A stretch of 64,000 nucleotides of DNA from Diadophis punctatus similis (GCA_023053685.1 JALIGW010000014.1:20554308-20618307); one strand, 5' to 3'. Positions 34,233 to 45,405 are shown, counted from the stretch's first letter. The notes: generated by a model from the letters alone, not told the origin. Made by a program: numbers and translations.

Positions 34233-35650
34233 TTCTTTTTTATTATTATTATTAAAAAGTTTTAAAAGTACAAAGTACATACAATTTTCTCTTTTCTCCC
34301 CCCCCCTTTCCCCTTCCACCCCCCCACCCCTCTCACCCGCCCCCCCCCAGACTTCCCAGAAAAAGCGCAAGGTATAATTTTTTTAAAAAGCATAAAACTA
34401 GAATAACGTAAAAAAAATTATTAGTTCAAAAATATTTTTCTAATTGTTAACTCCTTATTACTCAACAACTTGAAAGTATAATCTAAAATTTTTCAAACAT
34501 TTAACACTAATAAACTATTTGGGTTTTCTTAATCTGATACTTATTTTGAATATATTCAGTCCACCTACTCCATTCCAGTATATATCTTTCATTTGAATGG
34601 TCCTTAAGGTATGATGAAATTTTGGCCATTTCAGCCAAATGTGAAACTTTTAATATCCATTCTTCAATTGTAGGCATATCCTCCTTCTTCCAGTATTGTG
34701 CCACCAGTAATCTGGCAGCAGTTATAAAGTTCAAAATCAAATTAGTCTCTATAACAGAACAATCCGTAATTATTCCCAACAAAAAAAAAACTGTGGAGTG
34801 AACTTGATCTTTTTCTTTAAGATATTTTGTATAATCCACCAAACTTTTATCCAAAAAGCTTTGGTTTTTTTACAAGTCCACCATATATGGAAATATGTAG
34901 CATCCTCACATTCACATCTCCAACATTTAGGTTGTGAAGTTGGGTACATACAAGCTAGTTTTTTTGGGTCTAAATGCCATCTGTAAAACATTTTATAAAA
35001 ATTTTCTCTTAAATTTTGAGCCTGTGTAAATTTAACATTTCTAACCCATATTTTTTCCCATGTTTCCATCATTATAGGTTCTCCAATATTTTGAGCCCAT
35101 TTTATCATACAGTCCTTAACTAATTCTGTTTCTAAATCTAATTCCAGTAAGATGTTATACAATCTTTTTATATGCCTTATTTTTTATTTGTAAAATCAAA
35201 TTATCATCATTCTTCAAAATACCATTTTTTTGGTCGTCTCTCCATCTAGCCTGTAATTGTCTGTATTGAAACCATGTTCTGATTATTCCTTCCTCTCTTA
35301 ATTTCTCAAATGGTTTTAATTGGAATGAGATTCCTTCTTTATGAGGAAGTTCTTTGTATGTGATCTTATCTAATTTTTGTTCCAAATTTATATTTTCTAT
35401 CGCGTGTCTGGGTACTGTCAATAAATGTAACTTATCATTTAGTTTAAATTGGTACTTTTTCCAGACACGCAATAAAGCATTTCTTAATATATGACTTTTA
35501 AAAGCTTTATCTACTTTTTTATCATACACTAAGTAAGCATGCCACCTGTAGAACAGACCATATCCTTCAATATTTAATACCCTCTCTTGTGTTAAATTAA
35601 TCCAATCAGTGATTGCTGAGATTGTATAAAAGTGCAGATGGAGAGTGGAA
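34233..35650 (-). mobile_element. L1 LINE, 5'-truncated 3' end
   Basis: Minus-strand L1 3' part: T-rich end with (TTA)n, polypyrimidine 3' UTR, then the C-terminal third of ORF2 up to about 35,640. It abuts the second copy of the gctagaccaattc duplication, as though it used the same site as the preceding element. I could not find its 5'-side target duplication. Confidence 0.85.
34507..35640 (-). pseudogene. L1 ORF2 C-terminal region
   Basis: Shows FYRWHAYLVYDKK, FKSHILRNALLRVWKKYQ, FYKMFYRWHLDPKKLA and the cysteine motif CWRCECEDATYFHIWWTC, in L1 ORF2 order. It spans at least three frames, so it is dead. Its sequence differs clearly from the L1 at 9,687, pointing to another L1 family. Confidence 0.85.
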
Positions 35651-35985
35651 TTGTGATGAGTTTTCCCCCCTAGGAATTTGCATATTTCGGCTGTGGAACA
35701 AGAAGCGCTTCTAAAACAAAAGGCTCCCTTTTATTATTTTTTATTAAGATTATCATGGCATAAAATAGAAAATAAAGGTAGTAAAGAAATGGGAAAGGGA
35801 AAGAAAGGGAAAGGAGAAGGGTGGAATAAAGGGGGAAAGAAAAGAAGGGAAAGGGGAAAGGAAAGGAAGATAGAAGGGAAAGGAGTGGAGTGGGGTGGAA
35901 TGGTACGGCTCAAAAGTCAAAAGTCTGAGAAAAAGGCTTCTTCCCCCCAATTCAGAACTGCCGATTCCTCCTCTGGGGTTGGAAG
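35651..35985. other. Unassigned, purine-rich
   Basis: No gene seen. A GGAAA-rich block covers about 35,785-35,885. The last five bases (ggaag, 35,981-35,985) are the target duplication of the next Gypsy element. Confidence 0.6.
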
Positions 35986-36263
35986 TGTTGTGTTCTGACT
36001 GACCTATAACTGAACCATGAACTTGTTTTGACTAGATGACCTCTGACTGAACTGTTGTTGTTTTGTTTATAGTTGAACTTTACCTGAACTGTTGTTGCCA
36101 CCCTGATCATGTGTTTGAATGCTCATACGCTATTGGTTGTTGTGTCTGACAGCTCCCTATAAAAAGGGCTATCTGTCAGACTGCAAGTGCTGGTTGCTTG
36201 AGTGAGCTAATAAAAGAGCTGTTCTGAAGTCTGTCTCCTGCGATCTTTGCCCACAATTTAACA
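35986..36263 (+). repeat. 5' LTR, deleted Gypsy
   Basis: 278 bp, TGTTGTG...TTTAACA. TATAAAAA lies at 36,158-36,165 and AATAAA at 36,209-36,214, giving a clear promoter and polyadenylation signal about 50 bp apart. Confidence 0.95.
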
Positions 36264-36264
36264 G

Positions 36265-36277
36265 TGGCGACGAGGGT
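36265..36277 (+). promoter_or_regulatory. tRNA-Ser-type primer binding site
   Basis: TGGCGACGAGGGT one base after the LTR. It is complementary to the 3' end expected of tRNA-Ser(GCU) including CCA. This contrasts with the self-primed chromoviruses in the same window. Confidence 0.75.
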
Positions 36278-36360
36278 TTGGGACCAGGAGAACGAAGACC
36301 AGCCCTCAAGCGCTGCAACCAGCCAGGCAGCACTAGCCACGTCTGCCTTCTTTCATCAGG

Positions 36361-37119
36361 ATGTCCACCTTCCACCCGCCGGCGCCTTTCGACCCTGCCC
36401 GGGAAAAATGGGACTCCTACATGCGGCGTTTCGAGTGCTTCCTCGAAGCCAATGATCTGCTGGGGCTGGCTGACAACAGAAAAAGAGTTTTGTTTCTGAG
36501 TGACTGCGGGCCAGAGGTGTTTGACACCGCAGAATTGTTGTCTGCCCCAACCCCAGTTCACACCGTGACCTGGCAGGTACTCCAGGCAACGCTGAAGACA
36601 CACTACCTGCCCACCCCATCCAAGGTTGTCCGGTGCTACGAGTTCCGCCAGCGCCTGCAGCAGGAGGGTGAGACCATCAACCAATACATCGCCGCCCTCC
36701 ATAAAGCCTCCGACCACTGCGAGTTCCGCGACCTGGATGGCATCCTGCTTGACCAGCTCATCTGTGGCGTGCAGGACATTCGCCTGCAATGCCGGCTCCT
36801 GGCTCGGCCCAACCTCATGCTGGCCGCTGCCCTGGCCGAAGCCAGAGCTGCTGAGTCCTCATCCAAAGCGGCCGAATCTCTGCACCGTTTCGCCTCCTCT
36901 AAAAAGGACACTAAGCCTTCTTCTGCGGTCCACATGGGCTCTGTCGAGGAGCCTGTAAGCAGCGACGACGAGGTCTGCCGCACCGACCAGAAGTGCCCTC
37001 TGCTTCCCAAAGACTTCCTGACTGCTTGTGCCAGCTGTGGGGGGCGACACCCGAGGATATCATGCAGATTTAGGCATGTTATCTGCCAACGGTGTGAAAG
37101 GAGAGGACATTTGGCATGA
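36361..37119 (+). pseudogene. gag: Gag of the deleted Gypsy
   Basis: 252-codon Gag with FDPAREKWDSYMRRFE near the start and a C-terminal C-X2-C cluster. The frame ends at TGA 37,117-37,119, inside the last zinc knuckle (CQRCERRGHLA then stop then V-C). The knuckle would be complete if the stop codon were read, so the TGA looks like a point mutation rather than a natural end. Confidence 0.85.
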
Positions 37120-37642
37120 GTTTGCTGTGCCATTCTGTTGCCGAAAGACACGCATGCGCAGGAAAACCATAGACCGCGCCAGAGAGCCTTCGCCAGGCAG
37201 CCAGAAACCCACCAAACACGGGTTGCCAGGGCCAGCTGCCCTTTCAAAAGGAAGATCATGGTCTCCATCGATGGAGCACCGGTCCAAATGGAGGTCGACA
37301 CCGGGTCTGCAGTGTCTATTGTCGCCTGGGAGATGCTCAAGCTCGCCCTTCCGAGTTTCCGGTCTAGTCGCCTGCAGGAATCCTCAATCCGCCTCTCTGA
37401 CTACCAGGGAAACCGGATCCCTGTCCTTGGAAAAGCCCGGGTCCACGTCAGATTCAACAATTTTGATGGACCTCTCCAGCTCACCATAGTCAACGGCAAC
37501 CTTCCAAGACTCCTAGGACTCAATTGGTTTGAATCGCTCGGCCTAGGGGTGACAGGCATCCACGCCATCGGAGCCGCGAACCTGGACGACCTTTTTGATG
37601 AGTTCCAGGACGTTTTCAGTGACGGTTTGGGCAAGTATGTGG
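37120..37642 (+). pseudogene. Protease region of the deleted Gypsy
   Basis: Same frame as Gag after the TGA. It shows the aspartic protease signature VDTGSAVS at about 37,292-37,315 and LLGLNW at about 37,510. The frame reaches the start of the RT linker (FDEFQDVFSDGLGKY) and is then cut by the deletion junction. Confidence 0.82.
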
Positions 37643-38389
37643 GAAATCGTATCTCATTTAGCCCTGTCCTCGCCATTCCATCCGGCGACCAATGGACTGG
37701 CTGAACGATTTGTAAGGTCAGCCAAGGAAGCATTAGGTAGACTGGGCCCAGGGGACTGGCAGGCCGGCATCAATAAATTTCTGAGTACTCAGCACATAAC
37801 CCCAAGTGTGACCACTGGCCGCAGCCCGGCTGAGCTCCTTATGGGTCGCAGGCTTAGATCCGTCCTAGACCATTTACACCCAAACTACGCCACTAAGGCA
37901 AAACCAGAGGTCACACAAAAAACCAGAGCCTTCTCCCTGGAAGATTCGGTATTTGCCCGAAATTATGCCGAGGACCTCTATGGCTACCTGGGGTCATAGA
38001 AGCAATCTTGGGTCCACTAACATACGAAGTCCGCCTCCAGGACGGATGCCTCTGGAAGAGGCACATAGATCAGCTACGCAACCGAGTAAAAGGGGAACCT
38101 AACGAACCTAAAAAGGTAACGCCCTGTGTTCTTCCCCTAGCTACCTCAAGCCCTGAGGAAGTGGAAGTCCAGCAGCGTTCTCAATTAGAACCAGTTCCAC
38201 CAGTCGCAAAGGCCACGCCCGATACATTCCAGGAGCTTCCATGCTCCACCCCAAGAGCAACAGCAGACCTGTCCGAACAGGCTGCTGCCTCACCAGAGTC
38301 TGAGCTGCGCAGGTCAGGAAGGGTTCCCAAACGCCCCGCCTACCTGTGCGACTATGTCTGTCGGACTGTTCCATCTAGAAGGGGAGGGG
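37643..38389 (+). pseudogene. Integrase C-terminal remnant
   Basis: Begins abruptly within the integrase core: SPFHPATNGLAERFV contains the last catalytic glutamate, followed by TQHITPSVTTGRSPAELL and a C-terminal tail. The frame changes near 38,000. The sequence between protease and this point (RT, RNase H, most of IN, roughly 2 kb or more) is absent. Confidence 0.85.
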
Positions 38390-38667
38390 TGTTGTGTTCT
38401 GACTGACCTATAACTGAACCATGAACTTGTTTTGACTAGACGACCTCTGACTGAACTGTTGTTGTTTTGTTTATAGTTGAACTTTACCTGAACTGTTGTT
38501 GCCACCCTGATCATGTGTTTGAATGCTCATACGCTATTGGTTGTTGTGTCTGACAGCTCCCTATAAAAAGGGCTATCTGTCAGACTGCAAGTGCTGGTTG
38601 CTTGAGTGAGCTAATAAAAGAGCTGTTCTGAAGTCTGTCTCCTGCGATCTTTGCCCACAATTTAACA
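38390..38667 (+). repeat. 3' LTR, deleted Gypsy
   Basis: 278 bp, almost identical to the 5' LTR; the one difference I found is tagacgacc against tagatgacc. Confidence 0.95.
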
Positions 38668-38672
38668 GGAAG

Positions 38673-39650
38673 CATCTGGCCAGGACACTCCCTTCCTACC
38701 CCCCACCCCCGTTCATTTAAGGTGAAGATTGTGCTGTAAGGAAAGTTGCTGCCTGGGTGACAAGGGGGGAGAGGCAGCCCTTCAGCTAGCGAGGACTTGG
38801 AGGTCACAGACAGACCCCCCCCAATCTGAAGCGAAGAAAGGAAAACCCTCAGCTGAATCAGGAACAGGTGGAGAGGATCTGCAGGGATCCCTCCTAATCC
38901 AGAAGGTTCTTCTTTCCTCCAGCCCCCCACTCCACCTCCCAATAACCCGTCTGACAGCTTTTGTTGCTGCAGCAGCTGTTTTCTTTTGTCTTGCCTAGCC
39001 ATTCTTTTTTCTCTGCCTCTATCCCCCTCCCTCCGCCTCATGCCTACATAGGAATTATAGAGGAGGAGGAGGAGGAGGAGGAGGAGGAGGAGGAGGAGGA
39101 GGAGGAGGAGGAGGATGGGCAGAAGCAGCCTGTTCCTTCAGCTAATCCCCCTCCAGATTTCCACTGGGATGCCACGTTGACTCTTCGGAGTGGAGATCTA
39201 CGTGACAGAAGTGAATTCAGGGATCAACTAGATTCCGCTCACACCCCGCTGGGCAATTGCAGGATTCGCATAATCTGTCATTGGACGTTGGGAATCCACC
39301 TCCCTTCCAACCTGGCTGCCTTCGATCCCGGAGGTGGAAATGCCACTCACAGGGTTTGGGGAGCTGATGCTTTCCCCTGCCCCCTTTTTTTGAAAAAAAG
39401 AAGAAGAAAAAAATGGAAATGAAAAGTTTGAAGAGTGATTTCTCTGTCACCAAAAAGACAATTGCAAAGCATGAGGGTGGAGCTGGCACAGAATGGAATA
39501 ATTCTACTTGACTGTGTAAGAAAAGACACAACGTCCCCAAAGGAAAAGCTCCCCCCAATTAATAAAGGACTCCCTAAGGAAGAGAGAAGCAAAGGGAAAG
39601 AGGGGGGGAGGGAGGGGGAGAGAGAGAGAGAGAGAGAAGAGGAAGGAAGC
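38673..39650. other. Unassigned, with (GAG)n and (GA)n repeats
   Basis: No gene recognised. A perfect (GAG)n block lies at 39,061-39,114 and a GA-rich block at about 39,600-39,648. The other frames here look like repeat or composition artefacts. Confidence 0.6.
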
Positions 39651-40375
39651 ACCACAATTGAGCCCAAAATTTTGATTGCTAAGCAAGAGCGTTGTTAAGT
39701 GAGTTTCATCACATTTTACTCAATCCATGACATCTCCTGGCTCTAACAGTCATGTGCAAACTAGAGAAGTACATCTGAAGGCATGTGTAATGTTCTAATC
39801 TACAGAAGTTATGGTTAAATGTGTGGCAGAAAGTGGACTCTGGGTGTGTTTTTCCAAATGCAGTAAGTGAGGTTGAATGTGTATAGTTTTAGAAGAGCTG
39901 TGTGTGTGTGTGTGTACATACACATACAGTATATATAGTAGATAATGTATATTTTTGTCTGCCTGTGTGTAATATATATGTACACATATGGCATATATAC
40001 ATAGGGTTAAATAGTATATTTTGGATGTTCAGTAGTAGTAAATAGACAGGGAAATTGTATCTCGTTGAGGACTTTGGGGCGAGAGGCCAGGCACCCTAAC
40101 CCTAACCCTTGACATGAGTGATGTCAAGTTGGCCACGCCCACCCAGTCACATGACCACCCAGCAACCCCCCCACCCAGTCACATGACCGCAAAGCCACTC
40201 CCACCCAGTCACATGACCGCAAAGCCACTCCCACCCAGTCACATGACCGCAAAGCCACTCCCACACAGTCACATGACCATGAAGGCATGCCCACCATCAC
40301 ATGACCATCAAGCCATGCCCACAAAATAAGCCACGCCCACAGAGTGGTAGTAAAAAAAATTGGAACTCACCCCTG
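39651..40375 (-). mobile_element. Partial hAT element, inverted copy of the one at 42,903
   Basis: Its right end, tggaactcacccctg at 40,375, is the complement of the left end at 42,903. Going left it matches the complement of that copy: the GTCATGTGAC tandem repeats (about 40,130-40,345), the ttagggttaggg stretch and the tattttggatgttcag segment. It continues through the TG repeat to the gagcccaaaattttg segment, which pairs with about 44,580. The far end of the element is not recognisable here. Confidence 0.75.
40130..40345. repeat. Subterminal tandem repeat, about 30 bp unit
   Basis: Five to six units around CCACCCAGTCACATGACC. The same units, complemented, lie near the opposite copy's end at 42,940-43,120. 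Repeated subterminal motifs are a known place for hAT transposase binding; that role is inferred. Confidence 0.85.
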
Positions 40376-40578
40376 CACAGCACATAACCCCTAGTGCAAC
40401 CATAAACCGGAGCCTGGCAGAATTGTTAATGTGTCACAAACTAAGGTCTCAACTAGACAGGTTACACCCCAATTACAATGCCGAAGCACCCCTCGATTCG
40501 ACCAGTCAGCCCCGGTCATTTAGCACAGGGGATCTAGTCTATGCCCACAAATCAAATAAGCTAAAACGTATTCCATAG
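40376..40578 (+). pseudogene. Gypsy integrase C-terminal fragment
   Basis: Translation contains AQHITPSATINRSLAELL and LRSQLDRLHPNY, closely matching the integrase tail at 37,790-37,880, so it is a second, diverged copy of that lineage. It stops near a 16-bp hairpin (40,565-40,613). Confidence 0.8.
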
Positions 40579-40613
40579 TTGTCACCAAGCACAAGGAAAC
40601 TATGGAATACGTT

Positions 40614-41003
40614 CTAGCTGATTTGCTCTCAGTATGGATTTATTATTTACAGACACCCATGGAATTATTTTGTTATTAGATTTGGGGTTCCAGCAACGGT
40701 GCTATGCTTGTTATCCTGGTAAAAGGGAGATAAAGATGTGAATGTTTATTAATAGAGTGCAGTTGTTAAATATGTAAATAGAGAGCAAAAGGTTTCAATC
40801 TGGTCCAGCGTTAAGTAGAGTCATTAACATACCTGCCGCTCATTGGTCCATTCAAATGGCGGGAAAATAAAGCATTGTCAGTAGCCGGACTGCCTGACAG
40901 AGCCTTTTAAAAGAGGGCACTATCAGCCAGCTGGCAGAGATGTTTTGGCAAGCCTCAGAATAAAGAGCTGAAGTCACTATTCTGAAGTCACCAACTTAAC
41001 AGT
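40614..41003 (+). repeat. Putative LTR remnant
   Basis: Contains ttttaaaag (TATA-like, about 40,904), aataaagagctgaagtc (polyA-signal-like, about 40,960) and an end at cttaaca followed by gtagtgatttgg. The layout matches the LTR-to-primer junction of the Gypsy at 35,986. The left boundary is unclear. Confidence 0.5.
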
Positions 41004-41578
41004 AGTGATTTGGATTTTTCATTTGGGGAAGTTGAACCCAAGAAATGCTCCCTCAGGAAAAACTGTGGGATCTTTATTTTATGTAATAACATGGGGGGGG
41101 GGGAGTTTGTAGATCACATAAAGCAGGGGTCCTCAAACTTTTTGAACAGGGGGCCACTTCACGGTCCCTCAGACTGTTGGGGGGGGCGGACTGGCTAGTG
41201 GGGCATGGCTTGGTGGCCATGTGACTGGGTGGGTGCGACTTGGTGGCCATGTGACTGGTGGGTGTGGCCAATTTAGCAGACCATTTTGCCAATTTAGCAG
41301 TCCATTAAATAATACACACAAATTAAATTTTAATTTGTTTTCCTCCTGGAGGTGTTTTATTTGCTTTTGTTTGACTTTTCTTTTTACTAAATCATTTTTT
41401 TAAGTTGTTTACGAGTCTAGTGGTCCACTTCAGAAAACTCAGTTTTGCAGCAATTCTTCTCAGCCCCAAGGTGGTTACAATCAACATCTCTCATATCTCT
41501 CTCTCTCCCTCCCCCCTCCCTCCCCCCCTCTCTCTTCTAGAATAGCAAATGGAGGTGGGGAAGAGAAACCTTGCTGAA

Positions 41579-42225
41579 ATCCATTCCATTCCATTCCATC
41601 CTATTCCCATTCCCATTCCCATTCCCATTCCATCCTATTGCTATTGCTATTGCTATTCCATCCCATCCCATCCCATCCCATCCCTTCCTATTCTGATTCC
41701 CATTCTGATTCCCATTCCATTCTCTCCTATTTCCATTCCATTCCACGTTCAAAGACTTGTACCTGTTATATATTAAACGAAAGAAAATGTGCTAGCAAAT
41801 GGGGGTGGGGAAGAGAAACCAGGACAGGAAATACTTGATGGATACAGAGATGAGACTGGCTCCTGGGACATCTTCTGCAGGATCCCCTTCAATCCTGGCA
41901 GTGCTCTGGGATACCTCACTGAATTCTATTCCATTCCATTCCATTCCATTCCTTCCTATTCCCATTCTATTCTCTCCTATTTCCATTCCATTCCACTCTA
42001 TGTTCAAAAACATTTACCTGCAGGATCCACTTCAATCCTGGCAGTGCCCTGGAATACCTCACTCAATTCAATGCCATGCCATGCCATCCTAGTCCCATTC
42101 CCATTCCCATTCCCACCTATTGCTATTGCTATTGCTATTCCATCCCATCCCATCCTCTGCTATTCCTATTCCCATTCCATTCTCTCCTATTTCCATTCCA
42201 TTCCATTCTATTCTCATCGCGGCAG
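41579..42225. repeat. CCATT / ATTGCT satellite-like arrays
   Basis: Blocks of (CCATT)n, (CCCATT)n, (TATTGC)n and (CCATC)n alternate with unique spacers. The spacers are duplicated: caatcctggcagtg...atacctcact occurs at about 41,891 and 42,033, and a gcaaatgg-ggtggggaagagaaacc segment at about 41,546 and 41,795. Repetitive frames here are not genes. Confidence 0.92.
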
Positions 42226-42689
42226 TATCAATTTGCTTTTGGAATCTCGGACAAGGGCTCCGCGCATCTGGCAGGCAGTTTGGACCGGGTAGGCATCGGA
42301 GAGAATCTGGCAAGGAAGCATCAAGGCGGGGGCTCCCCCTCCAGGGATGGACGTGTCCGTCCTCTTTTGGGGGTAGGCAGCTCGCCGGCCACTGCCCCGG
42401 AACAGCAGGGCACCGAGTGGGAGAAGGACAGGCAGCCAAGGTGGGGGGTGAGAAGGCGGCTGGGGCAGCTGTTGCGGCGTCCAGTCCCTAGCTCGCTCGA
42501 ATCTTGCCAGCCCAACTTCACTAACAGGAGCCCGCTGGATTGCAGGAGCCTCTTTTGGCCAGGGCTGGGAGCTCCAGGGCTGCAGCGGCTGCTTGCCCAC
42601 TTGGAGCGCTTGTTGATACCATCCCTGAGTTCGGGGATGGATGAAATCTGAGCTAAGTAGCAAAGGCGGGGGTGCCGTTTTCCCCTCCA

Positions 42690-42902
42690 GAGGCCCCCGC
42701 ACATTGCATTTTTGCCTCCCTGGCCCCCAGAAGCACTTTGCTGGGCAAAAAAGGAGGCCCCCACGCATTGCGTGTTTCGCTCCCCAGCCCCCAGAAGCAC
42801 TTTCTCAGGCAAAAAGGGGAGGCATGGAGGCCCCCGGGCATCACATTTTTGCCTCCCTGGTCCCCAGAAGCACTTTGCCGGGCAAAAAGGGGAGGCGTGG
42901 AG
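42690..42902. repeat. Minisatellite, about 75-bp units (left part)
   Basis: Units contain gcctccc-ggcccccagaagcactttc-gggcaaaaagggaggc. The array is continuous with 46,260-46,500 once the hAT at 42,903-46,259 is removed; gcgtggag and gtgtggag flank that insertion. Confidence 0.88.
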
Positions 42903-43251
42903 CAGGGGTGGGTTCCAATTTTTTTTACTACCACTCTGTGGGTGTGGCTTATTTTGTGGGCATGGCTTGATGGTCATGTGACAGTGGGTGTGGCTTCGTG
43001 GTCATGTGACTGGGTAGGAGTGGTTTGACAGTCATGTGACTGGGTGGGAGTGGCTTTGCGGTCATGTGACTGGGTGGGGGTTGTTGGGTGATTATGTGAC
43101 TGGGTGGTCATGGCCAACTTGACGTCACTCACGTCAAGGGTTAGGGTTAGGGTGCCTGGCCGCTCCTCGCCTCAAAGGCCTCAACGAGATATAATTTCCC
43201 TGTCTATTTACTACTATTGAACATCCAAAATATACTATTTAATCCTATGTA

Positions 43252-44210
43252 CCGTATTTTTCGGAGTATAAGACGCACCGCAGTATAAGACGCACCTTAG
43301 TTTTGGGGGAGGAAAACAAGGAAAAAAGGCCTCTGCCTCCCAGCAATTTGCCAAATTTTGCAGCAAACAGCACAGATGATATACTGTTTGCTGTGTATTT
43401 CTGTGCATGTGTGTTTGACCCATAGAAATAGCAAAGAATTGGAGAAATGTACATTATGGCAGTATATTAATCCCAGAAAGTTTTCTTAAATGTAATCACA
43501 CTAACTCCTCCCAATTATTTAAACAGATCTACTCCAAACATGACTAAGTCAGGGTTTAATTCAGCTGCCTTATTTTAATACTAATACTTAATACTAAAAC
43601 AGGACATTTCAGATTATACTTTTACAGATCTTTAAAATTGATGTGGCTTTCTGGAAGGCTTTCTGCTATTTAAAAGAAGATACAATAGCACTGGGCCTCT
43701 TCAGAGCAAGCATTTATTTTAAAAAGCTTCTTCATTTTGTTAAGTTGTCTAGAACAATAATAAAGCAGTATTTAAAAAATAAGTCTTATAATTTGAACAC
43801 TCTACAAACATTTAACAAAACATATTAACAGAATCTGCCTCTACCTAGGATAGAACTCACAATCTCCTGACTGTGAGGCAAGAGCTCTACCTCTAGGCTA
43901 TAGCAGCTGTAGCTTACTTCCTTGCAATTTTAGCAGTGTAACATTGCCAGCAGTTTATTTCCCAGCATTTTGTCTCATTACAGCCACCGTAGTTAGTTTC
44001 ATTTTACCACGTGGCTTGCAAGCCTGTCAGCTGTAGGTCGGGAGGCAAGTAAGTGTGCTAATAAGGCTTTGCCCTGTTTACTGCAAAGAGGTAAATTGCT
44101 GGCAGGCAGAGGCCAAAGGGTGGGGGTGGCTGGGTGGGCTACATTCGGTGTATAAGACACACCCAAATTTTCACCCTCTTTTTGAGGGTCTTATACTCCG
44201 AAAAATACAG
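43252..44210. mobile_element. TA-flanked MITE (CCGTATTTTTCGG family), copy 1
   Basis: Inverted ends of about 21 bp (CCGTATTTTTCGGAGTATAAG, one mismatch at the other end), with TA on both sides. The inverted partner at 39,9xx-40,0xx lacks this insert, which confirms the boundaries. TA duplication suggests Tc1/mariner-like mobilisation. Non-coding. Confidence 0.85.
43837..43915 (-). repeat. tRNA-like (SINE head) segment
   Basis: On the minus strand tagcctagaggtagagctc resembles a box A and gtgagttctatcc a box B, about 35 bp apart. The D and anticodon arms do not fold properly, so this is a tRNA-derived repeat rather than a tRNA gene. It lies inside the TA-flanked MITE. Confidence 0.5.
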
Positions 44211-44296
44211 TATATATATGCCATATGTGTACATATATATTACACACAGGCACACAAAAAGATACATTATCTACTATATATACTGTATATGTATGT

Positions 44297-44336
<40 letters not shown>

Positions 44337-44584
44337 CTCTTCTAAAACTACACATTCAACCTCACTTACTGCATTTGGAAAAACACACCCAGATTCCACT
44401 TTCTGCCACACATTTAACCATAACTTCTGTACATTAGAACATTACACATGCCTTCAGATGTTCTTTCCTAGGTTGCACATCACTGTTAGAGCCAGGAAAT
44501 GTCACAGATTGAGTAAAATGTGGCGAAACTCACTTAACAACGCTCTTGCTTAGCAACCAAAATTTTGGGCTCAACTGTGGTCAT

Positions 44585-44602
44585 GAGTTTTTCTTTCTTT
44601 CT

Positions 44603-44670
<68 letters not shown>

Positions 44671-44900
44671 TTTCTTTCTTTCCTTCCTTCCCTTCCCTTT
44701 TTCCTTTCCTTTCCTTATATATCTATCATCTATCATCTATCATCTATCATCTATCATCTATCAATATCTATATCTAATCTATATCTATATAACTATATCT
44801 ACATCATCATCTACATCATCATCATCATCATCATCACTCTCTCTCCCCCTCCCTCCCTCCCCCCCCCTCTCTCCTATCTATCATCTATCTATTTTCCAGA
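44585..44900. repeat. (TTTC)n and (ATCT/ATC)n arrays
   Basis: TTTC block at about 44,590-44,692, then ATCT, ATATCT and ATC blocks to about 44,840, then CT-rich sequence. Confidence 0.93.
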
Positions 44901-45114
44901 GTTATATTGCAACACATACAGGTTCAAATCTGGCACAGAAAAGACAGAGATCGTTGTTTTTCCACTCACCCACCCCCAAAAAACAGCATGCAATATTAAA
45001 CAGCCTGGAAAAATGCTTGTGTGAATGCGGAGGCTGCATTGTGCCATATCTCTGCAGCCTGCAAATCAAGAAGGCTGGTGGCGGCGGCAGCGGCAGCGGT
45101 GGGGGCAGAGTTTG

Positions 45115-45405
45115 CCTGGGCTCTCCACCATCCTGGAACCACGCTGCACGTGGGGGAGTTTTCCAGCGCAGCGCAATTTCAGGATGGTGGAGAACTTGCT
45201 TGGGAGAGCCACCGGCAGCAGCGGTGATTGCTTGTGAGAGGCCAAGGAAGCTCTCCACCATCCCGGAACCACGCTGCGCGTGGGGAAGTTTTCTGGTGCA
45301 GCGCAGTTTCAGGATGGCAGAGAGCTTGCTTGGGAGAGCCGGCGGCGGCGGCGATTGCTTGGGAGAGGCCAAGGAAGCTCTCCGCCATCCCGGAACTGCA
45401 CCGTG
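45115..45405. repeat. GC-rich tandem repeat, about 125-bp unit
   Basis: About two and a half units with ctctccaccatcc-ggaaccacgctg and aggatgg-gagagcttgcttgggagagcc. The part around it (45,050-46,050) is CpG- and GC-rich, which creates long chance reading frames on both strands. Confidence 0.85.

Larger units (their letters stand above)
35986..38667 (+). mobile_element. Internally deleted Gypsy element (Mag-like)
   Basis: 2,682 bp with 278-bp LTRs that I read as differing at a single position, and a 5-bp target duplication ggaag at 35,981-35,985 and 38,668-38,672. It keeps Gag, protease and the end of integrase, but RT, RNase H and most of integrase are missing across a junction near 37,643. 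No chromodomain. The clade is suggested by the tRNA-Ser type primer site and Gag motifs. Confidence 0.92.

Noticed and set aside
39061..39114. Polyglutamate-coding exon
   Set aside because: Pure (GAG)n repeat with no supporting splice sites or conserved flanks.
40090..40108. Telomere-like ccctaaccctaaccc (also 43,138-43,152 complemented)
   Set aside because: Only two to three units, inside copies of a hAT element; not a telomere or interstitial array.
40130..40345. CRISPR-like regular repeats
   Set aside because: Imperfect tandem units without unique spacers, in a vertebrate hAT subterminal region.
41579..42225. Centromeric satellite
   Set aside because: CCATT units recall satellite II/III motifs but the array is short, mixed and inside a hAT element.
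43837..43915. Possible tRNA gene
   Set aside because: Box A and B-like parts are present but the anticodon and D arms do not pair properly and it lies in a MITE; treated as SINE-derived.
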